Source: Burkholderia paludis
GTDB taxonomy: Bacteria; Pseudomonadota; Gammaproteobacteria; Burkholderiales; Burkholderiaceae
Length of the DNA stretch: 64,000 nt
Assembly (NCBI RefSeq): GCF_000732615.1
Contig: NZ_JPGL01000007.1
Location: 62,001-126,000, forward strand
Reading direction: 5' to 3'
Part shown: positions 42,765 through 51,470 of the stretch, in pieces
How the letters are laid out: the number at the start of each line of letters is the position of its first letter
How positions within the stretch are numbered: position 1 is the first letter of the stretch
Notes under the pieces: generated by a model
What the model saw: the letters and a program-made list of their open reading frames with translations, nothing else
The model's database searches: none
What the model was told of the DNA's origin: nothing
Translations under genes and position numbers: made by a program

Positions 42765-43955
42765 ATGTCTACGGTTGAAGTGAAATTCAATTATGCGGAA
42801 GCATTTGGCGACGTCCTGCATCAACTCAAAACGACGGATGCCTATCGGCATTTCCTGACGTTTTCTCGCAGCGCCGGTCATTTCCCGCTGGCGAATTACC
42901 AGGAAAAGACGATCGAGGTGTGGTGCAGCAACGACTACCTGGGCATGGGGCAGCACGACAAGGTCATCGCGTCGTTCCGGGACGCGCTCGCCCGGTTCGG
43001 CGCGGGCTCGGGCGGGTCGCGCAACATTTCCGGCAACACCGGCGCGCACGTCGACCTGGAACAGCATCTGGCCCGGCTGTACGGCCGGGACAGCGCACTG
43101 ATCTTCAACAACGGCTATCTGGCCAATACCGAGAGCCTCGGCGTGCTCGTGTCCGTGCTCGGCGACGCGGTGGTGTATTCCGACGCGTTCAATCATCGCT
43201 CGATGATCGAGGGCATCCGGAAGTTCAAAAGCGACAAGTACGTCTTCAAGCACAACGATCTCGCGGATCTCGAACGCGGCCTGGCCGCCGAGCCGTTTGA
43301 GCGGCCGAAGCTGATCGCCTTCGAATCGGTGTATTCGATGGACGGCGATCTGGCGCCGGTGAAGGAGATCGTGCGGCTCGCGAAGCGCTACAACGCGCTC
43401 ACCTATATCGACGAGACCCATTCGGTCGGCGTGTTCGGCCCCAGGGGCCTGGGCCTGTGCGAAGCGCTGGACGAACACGGCGTCGACTTCATCCAGGGCG
43501 GTTTCGGCAAGGCGATCGGCACGTCGGGCGGCTTCGTCGTGGGCGCGCGCGACGCCGTCGACTGCATCCGCAGCCTGTCGCCGGGATTCATCTTCACCAC
43601 GTCGCTGCCGCCGGCGCTGATGGCCGCGACGCGCGCGAGCATCGACCACATCGTCGGCGACACCGCGCGCCGCGCGACGCTGTTCGGGAACGTCGCGTAC
43701 CTGAAGGCCGCGTTGCGCCGGCATGAGGTCGACTTCGTCGATGCCGAGAGCCATATCGTGCCGATCATCATCCCGGGCCTGGAGAGGATCAAGCGGGTTT
43801 CCCGCACGCTGTTGAACGACCACGGGATCTACGTCCAGCCGATCAATTTTCCGTCCGTTCCGCGCGGCCAGGAGCGCTTTCGCGTGACCGTGACGCCGGA
43901 CCATTCGACCGCGCAGATCGACCGGTTCGCGGCGGCACTCGCATCCACCATCTGA
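42765..43955 (+). CDS. Alpha-oxoamine synthase, 5-aminolevulinate synthase-like
   Basis: A 396-residue PLP enzyme. Overall it resembles ALAS more than Kbl, BioF or Spt: WCSNDYLGMGQ near residue 53, SGGSRNISGNTGAHV near 82, NHRSMIEGIRKF (His144), ESVYSMDGD near 187, YIDETHSVGVFGPRG (Asp216) and the PLP lysine K249 in QGGFGKAIGTSGG. Differences from housekeeping ALAS include the lysine region (ALAS has EGTLAKAFG) and the acceptor-side Thr replaced by Ser86. The enzyme condenses an amino acid with an acyl thioester, releasing CO2. It opens an operon of unassigned natural-product-like genes, so a secondary role is inferred. Confidence 0.88.
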   Translation: MSTVEVKFNYAEAFGDVLHQLKTTDAYRHFLTFSRSAGHFPLANYQEKTIEVWCSNDYLGMGQHDKVIASFRDALARFGAGSGGSRNISGNTGAHVDLEQHLARLYGRDSALIFNNGYLANTESLGVLVSVLGDAVVYSDAFNHRSMIEGIRKFKSDKYVFKHNDLADLERGLAAEPFERPKLIAFESVYSMDGDLAPVKEIVRLAKRYNALTYIDETHSVGVFGPRGLGLCEALDEHGVDFIQGGFGKAIGTSGGFVVGARDAVDCIRSLSPGFIFTTSLPPALMAATRASIDHIVGDTARRATLFGNVAYLKAALRRHEVDFVDAESHIVPIIIPGLERIKRVSRTLLNDHGIYVQPINFPSVPRGQERFRVTVTPDHSTAQIDRFAAALASTI

Positions 43956-43975
43956 TCCAGGCACAGGGGAACATC

Positions 43976-44809
43976 ATGCAAATCAAGCCAGTCAGCGATT
44001 ACGTCGGCGCCGAAATCCACGACATCTCGATCCGCGACATCCGCAACCCCGAGACCCGCGAGCAGGTGCTGCAGGCCCTGCACGACCACGAGCTGCTGAT
44101 CTTCAAGGACCTCGAGATCTCGCCGGGCGAACAGGTGGAACTCGCCCGCCTGATCGGCGAGCCGGTGCCGTTCGTGATGAGCCAGTACCGCCATCCGGAG
44201 CACCCCGAAATCATGATCTCGTCGAACGAAATCGTGAACGGCAAGGCGTATGGCGTGCCGCGCGTGGGCAACTTCTGGCACCAGGATTCTTCCTATACCG
44301 ACAACCCGACCACCTATACGCTGCTGCACGGCATCACCATCCCCGCGTCCAGCGGCGATACGCTGTTCTCCAGCGCCCGCGATGTCTATGCGCGCCTGCC
44401 CGACACCTGGAAGAACCGGATCGCGGGACGCCAGGCGGTTCATACCGTGCGCAAGCGCTTCAAGGCGCGCCCGGAACATGTCGGCTATTCGATCGCCGAG
44501 ATCATGCAGCACGCCGAGAAGCTGCATCCGCCGGTCACCCACGACCTGGTCAAGATCGACGCCCGGACCGGGCGGCCGTACCTGTACGGCGCGCGGGACT
44601 ACCTCGATTACGTGATCGGCTTCGATGCGAACGAGAACCAGGAATTCCTCGCGCTGCTCGAGGAACTGGTGACCGACAGCCGCTACGTTTACCGCCACCG
44701 GTGGACCAAGGGCGACCTGCTGCTGTGGAAAACGGAAACCGCCTATCACGCGGTCACGCACGTCGAGGACAACCAGGCGCGCACCGTCCATCGCGTGGCG
44801 GTGAAATGA
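43976..44809 (+). CDS. Fe(II)/2-oxoglutarate-dependent dioxygenase, TauD/TfdA family
   Basis: A 277-residue jelly-roll dioxygenase. The facial triad is visible as H102-x-D104 (NFWHQDSSY) and H258 (AYHAVTH); R273 near the C-terminus (VHRVAV) would bind 2-oxoglutarate. The fold starts HDISIRDIRNPETREQ and holds the LIGEPV segment. The family hydroxylates, desaturates or oxidatively cleaves small acids using O2. It begins 20 nt after the alpha-oxoamine synthase gene, and its stop overlaps the next gene (ATGA), so the products are co-made. The substrate may be the aminoketone made upstream or a carrier-free acid. Confidence 0.9.
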   Translation: MQIKPVSDYVGAEIHDISIRDIRNPETREQVLQALHDHELLIFKDLEISPGEQVELARLIGEPVPFVMSQYRHPEHPEIMISSNEIVNGKAYGVPRVGNFWHQDSSYTDNPTTYTLLHGITIPASSGDTLFSSARDVYARLPDTWKNRIAGRQAVHTVRKRFKARPEHVGYSIAEIMQHAEKLHPPVTHDLVKIDARTGRPYLYGARDYLDYVIGFDANENQEFLALLEELVTDSRYVYRHRWTKGDLLLWKTETAYHAVTHVEDNQARTVHRVAVK

Positions 44810-45774
44810 GCGGCGCCGTCGGCGTGACCGATTTCGAGACGCTGGTGCCCGCGATCACCGTCTCGCGCGAGGACCTCGTGCGCTGGTCGGGGCTCGCCCC
44901 CGGCGACCTCGACGAGATCCTTCCGGCGCCGGCGGTGTCGGTGTTCGACGCCGATATCCCGGACTGGCGGTATGCGGCGCAGGTGGCCGCGTCCGTGATC
45001 GAACGGCAGGCCGTCGACACCCGCCGGATCGGCTGGGTGATCTACTGCGGCTCGGGCGTCTGGGACGCGCCGTTCTGGTCGCCCGCCGCGAAAGTCGCGT
45101 CGGAACTGGGGCTGGCGCACGCGCACTGCTTCGAGGTGGTCAACTTCTGCAACGCCGGCGCGACGGGCCTGTCCATCGCGCGCGACAAGGTCGCCGCGCG
45201 GCCCGGGCAGCTCGCGCTCGTCATCATCTGCGATCGCCTGAGCCGCGTGATCGACCGGTCCGACGCGCAGTCGCGCGCGCTGTTCAACTTCGGGGACAGC
45301 GCCACCGCCGTGCTGGTCGGCGCGGAGCGCCCGCTGCTGACGCTGCGCGGCGACGAGATGCGCACCGACCCGTCGTGGTGCGACATGTACCGAGGCCACC
45401 TGCACGACGGCCGCACCGTGGTCGGCAAGCACTACGAACGCCGCGGCCTGAAGCAGCGCTACATCGACGCGTTCGTCGAGCTGCTCGGCCTCTGCCTGGG
45501 CGGCGCCGCCCTCGCGATCGACCAGTTGCGCTACCTGCTCATCAACCAGGGCGACCGCGACGTCCACGAGAGCCTGCTGAAGAACCTCGATTTTCCGGCC
45601 GAGCGCAGCGTCTTCAACTACCACCTCGACGGCCATCTCGGCGGCGGCGACAACTGGATCGCGCTGCGTCAGCTGTTCCAGGCGGGCCGGTTGCGGCGCG
45701 GGGACGTCGTGGCGATGGCGACCAGCGCGATGGGGTTCAGCTGGGGCATGTCGCTGCTGGAGGTGTCGCAATGA
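44806..45774 (+). CDS. Divergent KAS III-like enzyme (FabH family)
   Basis: A 322-residue thiolase-fold protein. The nucleophile Cys115 is kept in VVNFCNAGATG. The usual His of the HQAN motif appears replaced by Asn247 in LLINQGD, while a GHLGGGD motif with His277 occupies the position of the usual Asn-Thr-Ser region. The Cys-His-Asn triad is therefore rearranged. Similar KAS III-like enzymes act as acyl transferases or ester/amide-forming enzymes in secondary metabolism instead of starting fatty acids. Its ATG overlaps the dioxygenase stop. It carries a C-terminal FSWGM motif. The thioester donor is unknown. Confidence 0.85.
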   Translation: MSGAVGVTDFETLVPAITVSREDLVRWSGLAPGDLDEILPAPAVSVFDADIPDWRYAAQVAASVIERQAVDTRRIGWVIYCGSGVWDAPFWSPAAKVASELGLAHAHCFEVVNFCNAGATGLSIARDKVAARPGQLALVIICDRLSRVIDRSDAQSRALFNFGDSATAVLVGAERPLLTLRGDEMRTDPSWCDMYRGHLHDGRTVVGKHYERRGLKQRYIDAFVELLGLCLGGAALAIDQLRYLLINQGDRDVHESLLKNLDFPAERSVFNYHLDGHLGGGDNWIALRQLFQAGRLRRGDVVAMATSAMGFSWGMSLLEVSQ

Positions 45775-46943
45775 AAATCCTGATCCTGCATCAGGCGCCG
45801 TTCCGGAAAATGCGCTACGACCTCGTGCTCGACCATCGTGCGCACGAGCTGACCTATATCGGGCTCGACAAGCACCTGCGCGACCTGCCGGACGAACTGG
45901 CGTGCCGCCGCATCGCGCTGCCGCCGGACGCCGAAGACGATCTCGTGCAGGCCGTGCTCGCGCGCGTATCGCCCGGCGACGGCTTCCGCTCCGTGATCGC
46001 GTTGTCCGAATACGGGATCCTCGAAGCGTGCCTGATACGCGCGGCGCTCGGCATCGCCGGGCCGGCGTACGAACAGATCGAGCTGGTGCGCGACAAGGTC
46101 AAGATGAAGCGGCGCATCGCCGAGGCCGGCTCGATCCGCTATCCGCGCTTCATCGAGCGGGCCGAGGACGTGCCCGCGCGGCGCTGGAGCGGCAGGACGA
46201 TCAGCAAGCCGCGCGACGGCGCATCGAGCCGCGGCATCGTGGTCCATGACAGCTTCGACGCCGCGATCGACCATCTCGAACGCCACGACGGCTGGGAAAG
46301 CCACGAGATCGAGGAATATGTCGACGCGCCGCTCTATCACTTCGACGGCGTGGTGGTGGACGGCCGGGTCGAGCACTTCCTGCCCAGCCGCTATCTCAAC
46401 ACGCCGCTCGCCTACCTGTCCGGCGAGCCGGTGGGTTCGTTCCAGGTCGCGCACAACCCGATCTTCGACACCTTTGCGCGCCAGGTCGTCGACGCGCTCG
46501 GGATCCGTCACGGCTGTATCCATCTCGAGGCGTTCTTCGACGGCGAGACCTGCATTTTCCTCGAGGCCGCCAACCGCCTGGGCGGCGCCCGCATCGTCGA
46601 AACCCATCGGCTGCGCACGGGCGTCCACCTGCCGTCGGTCGAGCTCAGCGACTATCTGCAACTGCCGGCCCCCGCGCCGGACGCGTCGTCCCCGGCGTAC
46701 TACGGCTTCCTGCTGTATCCCGGCCATCATCGCCCCGACCTGCCCGAACTCGTGGTGCCCGACGATATCGTGCGCAGCCCGCTGCTGATCGAGCTGCAGC
46801 GCAACGACCGGCCGGTGGAGCAACTGACCTACGACGAAGCGCAGATTCCTTTGTCGCTGGTGGCGCGCGCCGATTCGCCGGAACAGCTCGAGCACTTTCT
46901 CGGCCACTGCCTGCAGCGCATCGCCCGGCCCGGCACCCTCTGA
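45771..46943 (+). CDS. ATP-grasp carboxylate-amine ligase-like protein
   Basis: A 390-residue enzyme. A pre-ATP-grasp Rossmann-like part (1-100) is followed by the ATP-grasp core: RDKVKMKRRIAEAG near residue 105, SKPRDGASSRGIVV (nucleotide loop) near 142, IEEYVDAPLYHFDGVV near 180 and the metal-binding EAANRLGGARIVE near 267. Such ligases join a carboxylate and an amine through an acyl phosphate, with ATP. The ATG overlaps the KAS III-like stop (ATGA). It could form an amide or peptide bond in the product. The substrate cannot be told. Confidence 0.87.
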   Translation: MKILILHQAPFRKMRYDLVLDHRAHELTYIGLDKHLRDLPDELACRRIALPPDAEDDLVQAVLARVSPGDGFRSVIALSEYGILEACLIRAALGIAGPAYEQIELVRDKVKMKRRIAEAGSIRYPRFIERAEDVPARRWSGRTISKPRDGASSRGIVVHDSFDAAIDHLERHDGWESHEIEEYVDAPLYHFDGVVVDGRVEHFLPSRYLNTPLAYLSGEPVGSFQVAHNPIFDTFARQVVDALGIRHGCIHLEAFFDGETCIFLEAANRLGGARIVETHRLRTGVHLPSVELSDYLQLPAPAPDASSPAYYGFLLYPGHHRPDLPELVVPDDIVRSPLLIELQRNDRPVEQLTYDEAQIPLSLVARADSPEQLEHFLGHCLQRIARPGTL

Positions 46944-46977
46944 CCGCCTCGTTCCTACTCCAGCCTGAACCTTCACC

Positions 46978-48855
46978 ATGCACGACATTACCGATCGCAT
47001 CATCACGCTTTCGTCACTCTTCGACGCGCTGCGGGACCAGGCCGGCTGGCGTCGGCGCCTGACGCCGCAACAGGCCGGCGAGATTGCCGCGCTGTTCGAT
47101 CCCGCCGCCCTCGGGCAAGCCGTCTGGCGCGGCCTCGGCAACCTGCACGCGCTGCCGTGGATCTACCACGCCGATCGCAACGACGTCACCGAACTGCGCC
47201 CGCGCGGCGCCGTCACGATCACCGGTCGCAGCCTGGAGGCGCAATGGCGCGGCGTGCTGCTCGCATGGCTGACCGGGAACCGGGTGGCGGTGGCGAGCGA
47301 ATACGACGCGTTCTGGGCGGCCGTCGCCGAAGTCGCCGCGCAGCTGCGCACCTTCGTGCCGTTCGCGTTTTCGCTGAACCCGGAACCGGACGACGGCTCG
47401 CTGCGCGTCGAGGTCCCCCCGCTGCGCGCGCCCGGCGACGACGACGCCGGGACGCCCGCGATCCGCTACCGGACCGCGCCGGGGGCCGCCGCGCCCTATC
47501 CGCTGGAGCTGGATCTCTCGCACGCCTGGAGCGCGGTGCTGGTCGAGCGGATCTACCTGGCCGGCGTATCGCTGACCGACGCGCGTCGCCAGGCGAGCGC
47601 AGCCGACCGCGCGCGGCGGCTCGACAGCCGGGTGCGCTTCCTGTCTCACGCGCTCCGGCAGCTTCCGTACTACCGCGGAACGCCGCTCCCCGACACGATC
47701 GCGGCATTCGGCGCTTTTCCGGTGCTGGACAAGGCCGCGCTCGAGGCCCATTCGCCGCCGAACGGCACCGGCATGGGTTCGGGCGCGCTGCCGACCGGCG
47801 AGGTGCTGGTTTCGGGCTCCAGCGGCGGAAAGAAACGCTACATTCCCTATTCGCGCCACGACTGGCAAAGCATGCTGCAGGAAGCCGTGCAGATGCTGTA
47901 CGACTCCGGCCTCACGCCGGGCGACAAGGTCGTCAATACGCTGTACGGCGGCCACCTGTACGGCGGCATGCTGACGAGTTCCCAGGAGCTCGCCGTGATG
48001 CCCGTGGAATCCTATACGGTCGGGCAGAACGTGACGCCCGAGGAACTGGTCCAGTTGCGCCGTGCGTTCGGCGTCAATGTCGTGATCGGCATTCCCAGCC
48101 TGCTCGAAACGCTGCTGAGCGGCGCCAGGCAGATCGATCCCGAATTCCGGATCGAGAAGGTCATCTACGGCGGTGCGCCCTGGCAGGAAAGCCGCAAGCG
48201 CTGGTTGAAGGCCGAGTTCGGCGTGAGCGTGATCCGCAGCATCCTCGCGGCCAACGACGGCGCGCAGATCGGCTACCAGCCCGACGGCCTCGGCGGCGCC
48301 ACGCATCTGCTGGTCGACGACTACAACTATGTCGAGATCGTCGACGACGACGGCAAACCGGTGCCCGACGGCCAGCAAGGCCACATCCTGATCACCAACT
48401 GGCAGAAGTTCGAATACCCGCTGGTGCGCTACCGGATCGGCGACCTCGGCCGGATCGTCGCGCATCCGCACGGTCGCGCGCTCGAATACCTGGGCCGCGG
48501 CGACGGCCTGATCATCCTCAACGGCCGCCAGGCGCTCTATCACCAGGAAATCGTCGACGCCCTCGCGCATGTGCCGGTCATCCAGCTGCAGTTGAGCATC
48601 CGTCGTCAGCAGCAATACGAGACCCTGCAAGTCAATCTCGAATCGCCGGAACGGCTCGACACGCTCGCGCTGCGACAGCATCTGATCGACACGCTGCCGG
48701 CCCTGCGGCCGCACGACCTGGTGTCCGACCAGTTGCTGCAATTCGAGGTGGAAGTCGTCCAGTTCGCACAGGGCGCGCTCACGCGCAACCCCGTCAGCGG
48801 CAAGGTGCGCCTGGTCGAAGACCATCGCCAGAGCGACCTGGAGGTCACGCCGTGA
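46978..48855 (+). CDS. Large AMP-forming adenylating enzyme, phenylacetate-CoA ligase (PaaK)-like, with N-terminal extension
   Basis: A 625-residue protein. The last ~420 residues match the PaaK-like adenylation fold: LPYYRG, then VSGSSGGKKRYIPYS (phosphate loop) near residue 280, YGGHLYGGMLTSSQ, GAPWQE, YPLVRYRIGDLG (ribose-binding Asp) near 480 and the hinge with GRGDGLIILNGRQALYHQEI. The first ~200 residues are an extra domain with WRGVLLAWLTGNRVAVA, reminiscent of LuxC or acyl-CoA reductase substrate domains but lacking a clear catalytic core. It activates a carboxylate as adenylate, perhaps for the KAS III-like enzyme or the ATP-grasp partner. It starts 34 nt after the ligase gene. Confidence 0.83.
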   Translation: MHDITDRIITLSSLFDALRDQAGWRRRLTPQQAGEIAALFDPAALGQAVWRGLGNLHALPWIYHADRNDVTELRPRGAVTITGRSLEAQWRGVLLAWLTGNRVAVASEYDAFWAAVAEVAAQLRTFVPFAFSLNPEPDDGSLRVEVPPLRAPGDDDAGTPAIRYRTAPGAAAPYPLELDLSHAWSAVLVERIYLAGVSLTDARRQASAADRARRLDSRVRFLSHALRQLPYYRGTPLPDTIAAFGAFPVLDKAALEAHSPPNGTGMGSGALPTGEVLVSGSSGGKKRYIPYSRHDWQSMLQEAVQMLYDSGLTPGDKVVNTLYGGHLYGGMLTSSQELAVMPVESYTVGQNVTPEELVQLRRAFGVNVVIGIPSLLETLLSGARQIDPEFRIEKVIYGGAPWQESRKRWLKAEFGVSVIRSILAANDGAQIGYQPDGLGGATHLLVDDYNYVEIVDDDGKPVPDGQQGHILITNWQKFEYPLVRYRIGDLGRIVAHPHGRALEYLGRGDGLIILNGRQALYHQEIVDALAHVPVIQLQLSIRRQQQYETLQVNLESPERLDTLALRQHLIDTLPALRPHDLVSDQLLQFEVEVVQFAQGALTRNPVSGKVRLVEDHRQSDLEVTP

Positions 48856-50057
48856 TCGAAGCGCGATCCTGCCCGCCCCTGCAGCAGGGCCTGTTCCGGC
48901 GCGACGTGCTGTTGATGGGCGCGGGCCCCGTCCCGCAACCGCTCTCGGTACGGCAGGCCAACATGCATGTCGCGAGCCATCTCGGCCCGGACATGAACGA
49001 CGTGCTCGACCAGCTCAAGGACATGGCGCGTTACGCGTTCCAGACCGCGACGCCGTGGATCCTCGGCCTGGCCGGCCCCGGTTCGGCCGCCGGTGAAATG
49101 GCGCTCGCCAACCTGGCGAACGCGCGATCGCGGGTGCTCGCCGTCGTCGGCGGCCATTTCGGCGCGCGGCTGGCCGAGATGGCCGCGCGCCTGCAAGCCG
49201 GCGTCGAGGTGTTCCGGTTCGACGGCCACGCGCGCTTTCCGATCGACCGGTTCGAGCAGCACCTTGCGCGCTACCGTCCCGACCTCGTCACGGTGGTGCA
49301 CGGCGAAACCTCGTCGACCACGATCAACCACGCGCTGCCGGCGATTGCGGCACTGTGCGGCCGATACGACGCGCTGAGCGTGGTCGACGCGGTCTGCACG
49401 GTCGGCACCACGGCGTTGCCGATGGATGCGTGGCAACTCGACGCGGTGTTCTGCGGCGGCCAGAAGGGGCTGTCGTCGATACCCGGCGTGTCGCTGGTCG
49501 CGTTCTCCGACCGGGCCTGGGAACGCATCGCCAGACGCGATTTCCGGCCCGCGCACTGGTGCCTCGACGCCGCCCTGGCACAGGCGTTCTGGCACGAGCG
49601 CCGCTATCACTACACGGCCCCCGTCAACGGCCTGTTCGCGTTGCACGAGGCGCTGCGCCTGCTGAACGAGGAGACCCTGCCGGCACGGATCGAACGGCAT
49701 CGCGCGAGTTCGGCCGCGGTGCAGGAGGCACTGCCGAAACTGGGCCTGACGCTGGCCGCGCCGCCGCCGACGCGCCTGCATTCGGTGATCGGCTTTCATC
49801 TGCCCGACGGGCTGCAGCCCGATGCGTTCGTCGCGCGCATGCGCGACCTGCATCGCGTGGAGATCTCGACCACCTTCGGCCTGCCGCTGCTGCGCGTCGG
49901 CCAGATGGGGGAACAGTGCCGCCCGCAGGCGGTCCTGCGCCTCGTGTCCGCGCTCGGCCACTGCCTGCGGCAAGCCGGCCGCGAACCGGACGTCGACGGC
50001 ATCGTCGACGAAACCGCGGCCCGGCTCGATTCGCGGGAGCTGATGCCGAATGACTGA
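48852..50057 (+). CDS. PLP-dependent aminotransferase, class V
   Basis: A 401-residue fold-type I enzyme of the alanine-glyoxylate/serine-pyruvate aminotransferase group. Visible: MGAGPVPQPLSV near the N-terminus, AGPGSAAGEMAL near residue 74 (cofactor phosphate), HGETSSTTIN near 150, VDAVCTVGTTALPMD near 178 (Asp179 binds the pyridine nitrogen) and K205 in CGGQKGLSSIPG that forms the Schiff base. The GTG start (48852) overlaps the stop of the adenylating enzyme (GTGA). It would aminate or deaminate an alpha-keto acid in the pathway. The partner acid is unknown. Confidence 0.88.
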   Translation: MIEARSCPPLQQGLFRRDVLLMGAGPVPQPLSVRQANMHVASHLGPDMNDVLDQLKDMARYAFQTATPWILGLAGPGSAAGEMALANLANARSRVLAVVGGHFGARLAEMAARLQAGVEVFRFDGHARFPIDRFEQHLARYRPDLVTVVHGETSSTTINHALPAIAALCGRYDALSVVDAVCTVGTTALPMDAWQLDAVFCGGQKGLSSIPGVSLVAFSDRAWERIARRDFRPAHWCLDAALAQAFWHERRYHYTAPVNGLFALHEALRLLNEETLPARIERHRASSAAVQEALPKLGLTLAAPPPTRLHSVIGFHLPDGLQPDAFVARMRDLHRVEISTTFGLPLLRVGQMGEQCRPQAVLRLVSALGHCLRQAGREPDVDGIVDETAARLDSRELMPND

Positions 50058-51267
50058 CGCACCCGTATTGCGGCCGCTGCTCGCGCTGGCCTTTCTGCTG
50101 AACTTCAGCCGGGCATTGACGTTCACCTTCTTTCCGATCTACCTGTCGACGGCCGTCGGGTTCACGCCCGTGCAGGTCGGCTACGCGCTCGGTTGCTCCG
50201 TGATGATCGCGACGCTCGGCGGCATTTACTGCGGGATCGTGGTGGACCGCGTCACGCCGCTGCGCGCGCTGCTGCTGGTCGTCGCGCTGTCCGCCGCGAT
50301 CTACGCGCTGATCCCGACGACGACGCGCTTCTGGTTGATCTTCGCGTGCCTGGTGGCGATCGAACTGGCATTCACGACGATGCATCTGTCGGTGAAGTCC
50401 CTGCTGACCGCGGTCCTTCCCGAACACCGGCGCGGCGCCGCCTTCTCGGCCAATTACACGATCATCAACCTGGCGTTCTGCACCGCGCCGGTCGTCGGCC
50501 TCGCGCTCAGCCACCGGTCGGCGCTGGCGCCGATGCTCGTGTCCGCCGTGTTGAACGTCGTGGCGCTGGCCGTTCTGCTCGCGTACGCCCGGCGCTATCG
50601 CGCCGATGCGAACGCGGCCGGTCCGCAGGCCCGATCGCAGCCGCCCGTGCGGGAAATCCTGGCCGTGCTGGCCGGCGATACGCGGCTGCAGCTGTTTACG
50701 CTCGGCGGCCTGTTCAGCTCGCTCGTCTATGCCCGCTTCGCCACCTATCTGTCGCAGTATGTCGGGCACGTGACGGACACGGCCCGGGCCGAGACGCTGA
50801 TTTCGCTCACCACGGCCGTCAACGCCGCAACCGTGATCCTGCTGCAATACCTGGTCGGCAGCCGGATTTCCCAGCGGAACATGCTCGCGGCCGTGGTGGC
50901 CGGCAGTGTCATGCTGATTGCCGGGCTGCTGGTGTACGACCATTCCATGCTGGTGGCCTTCTGGATCGCCGGAACGCTCATCTTCACGCTCGGCGAAATC
51001 CTGATCGTGCCGTCGGAATTCATGTTCGTCGATTCGATCGCCCGTCACGACATGAAAGGCGCTTACTTCGGCGTACAAAACATCGCGATGCTGGGCGGCG
51101 GCCTGAATACCCTGATGTGCGGCTTCCTGCTCGACAGCCGACTCGGCGCGAACGCGCTGTTCTACATCATGGCCGGCTTCGCCGTCACGGGCTGCGCGTT
51201 CTATATCGCCGGCGTTCGCCATCGAACGGCTGCGCCGCGAACCGGGCCGGCGAACACCGAAGCGTAG
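50050..51267 (+). CDS. MFS transporter, probable exporter of the pathway product
   Basis: A 405-residue, about 12-TM major facilitator. The N-terminal FLLNFSRALTFTFFPIYLS helix and a short loop carrying VDRVTPLRA are visible. It overlaps the aminotransferase gene by 8 nt, so it is produced with the pathway enzymes, and drug-exporter-like MFS proteins commonly close biosynthetic operons. Direction of transport (export rather than uptake) is inferred from this context only. It is the last gene of the group; a hypothetical gene follows 203 nt later. Confidence 0.86.
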   Translation: MTDAPVLRPLLALAFLLNFSRALTFTFFPIYLSTAVGFTPVQVGYALGCSVMIATLGGIYCGIVVDRVTPLRALLLVVALSAAIYALIPTTTRFWLIFACLVAIELAFTTMHLSVKSLLTAVLPEHRRGAAFSANYTIINLAFCTAPVVGLALSHRSALAPMLVSAVLNVVALAVLLAYARRYRADANAAGPQARSQPPVREILAVLAGDTRLQLFTLGGLFSSLVYARFATYLSQYVGHVTDTARAETLISLTTAVNAATVILLQYLVGSRISQRNMLAAVVAGSVMLIAGLLVYDHSMLVAFWIAGTLIFTLGEILIVPSEFMFVDSIARHDMKGAYFGVQNIAMLGGGLNTLMCGFLLDSRLGANALFYIMAGFAVTGCAFYIAGVRHRTAAPRTGPANTEA

Positions 51268-51470
51268 GCACCGATGCGGCGAGCGCGACACCCCGCCGGC
51301 CGGCCGCGCCCCCGGTCGCGCGGCGCGTCTGTAGAATCGGCGTATTCATTGTCCGCGCCACGGCAAGGGTCACGCTTCCCGGCCGCCGGCCCGGCGGATG
51401 CCCGCGCCCCTCCGCCGATCCGGCCCGCGCGTCGTGTCCGCCGGTTCCGGCCACCACCACGACATTCGCG

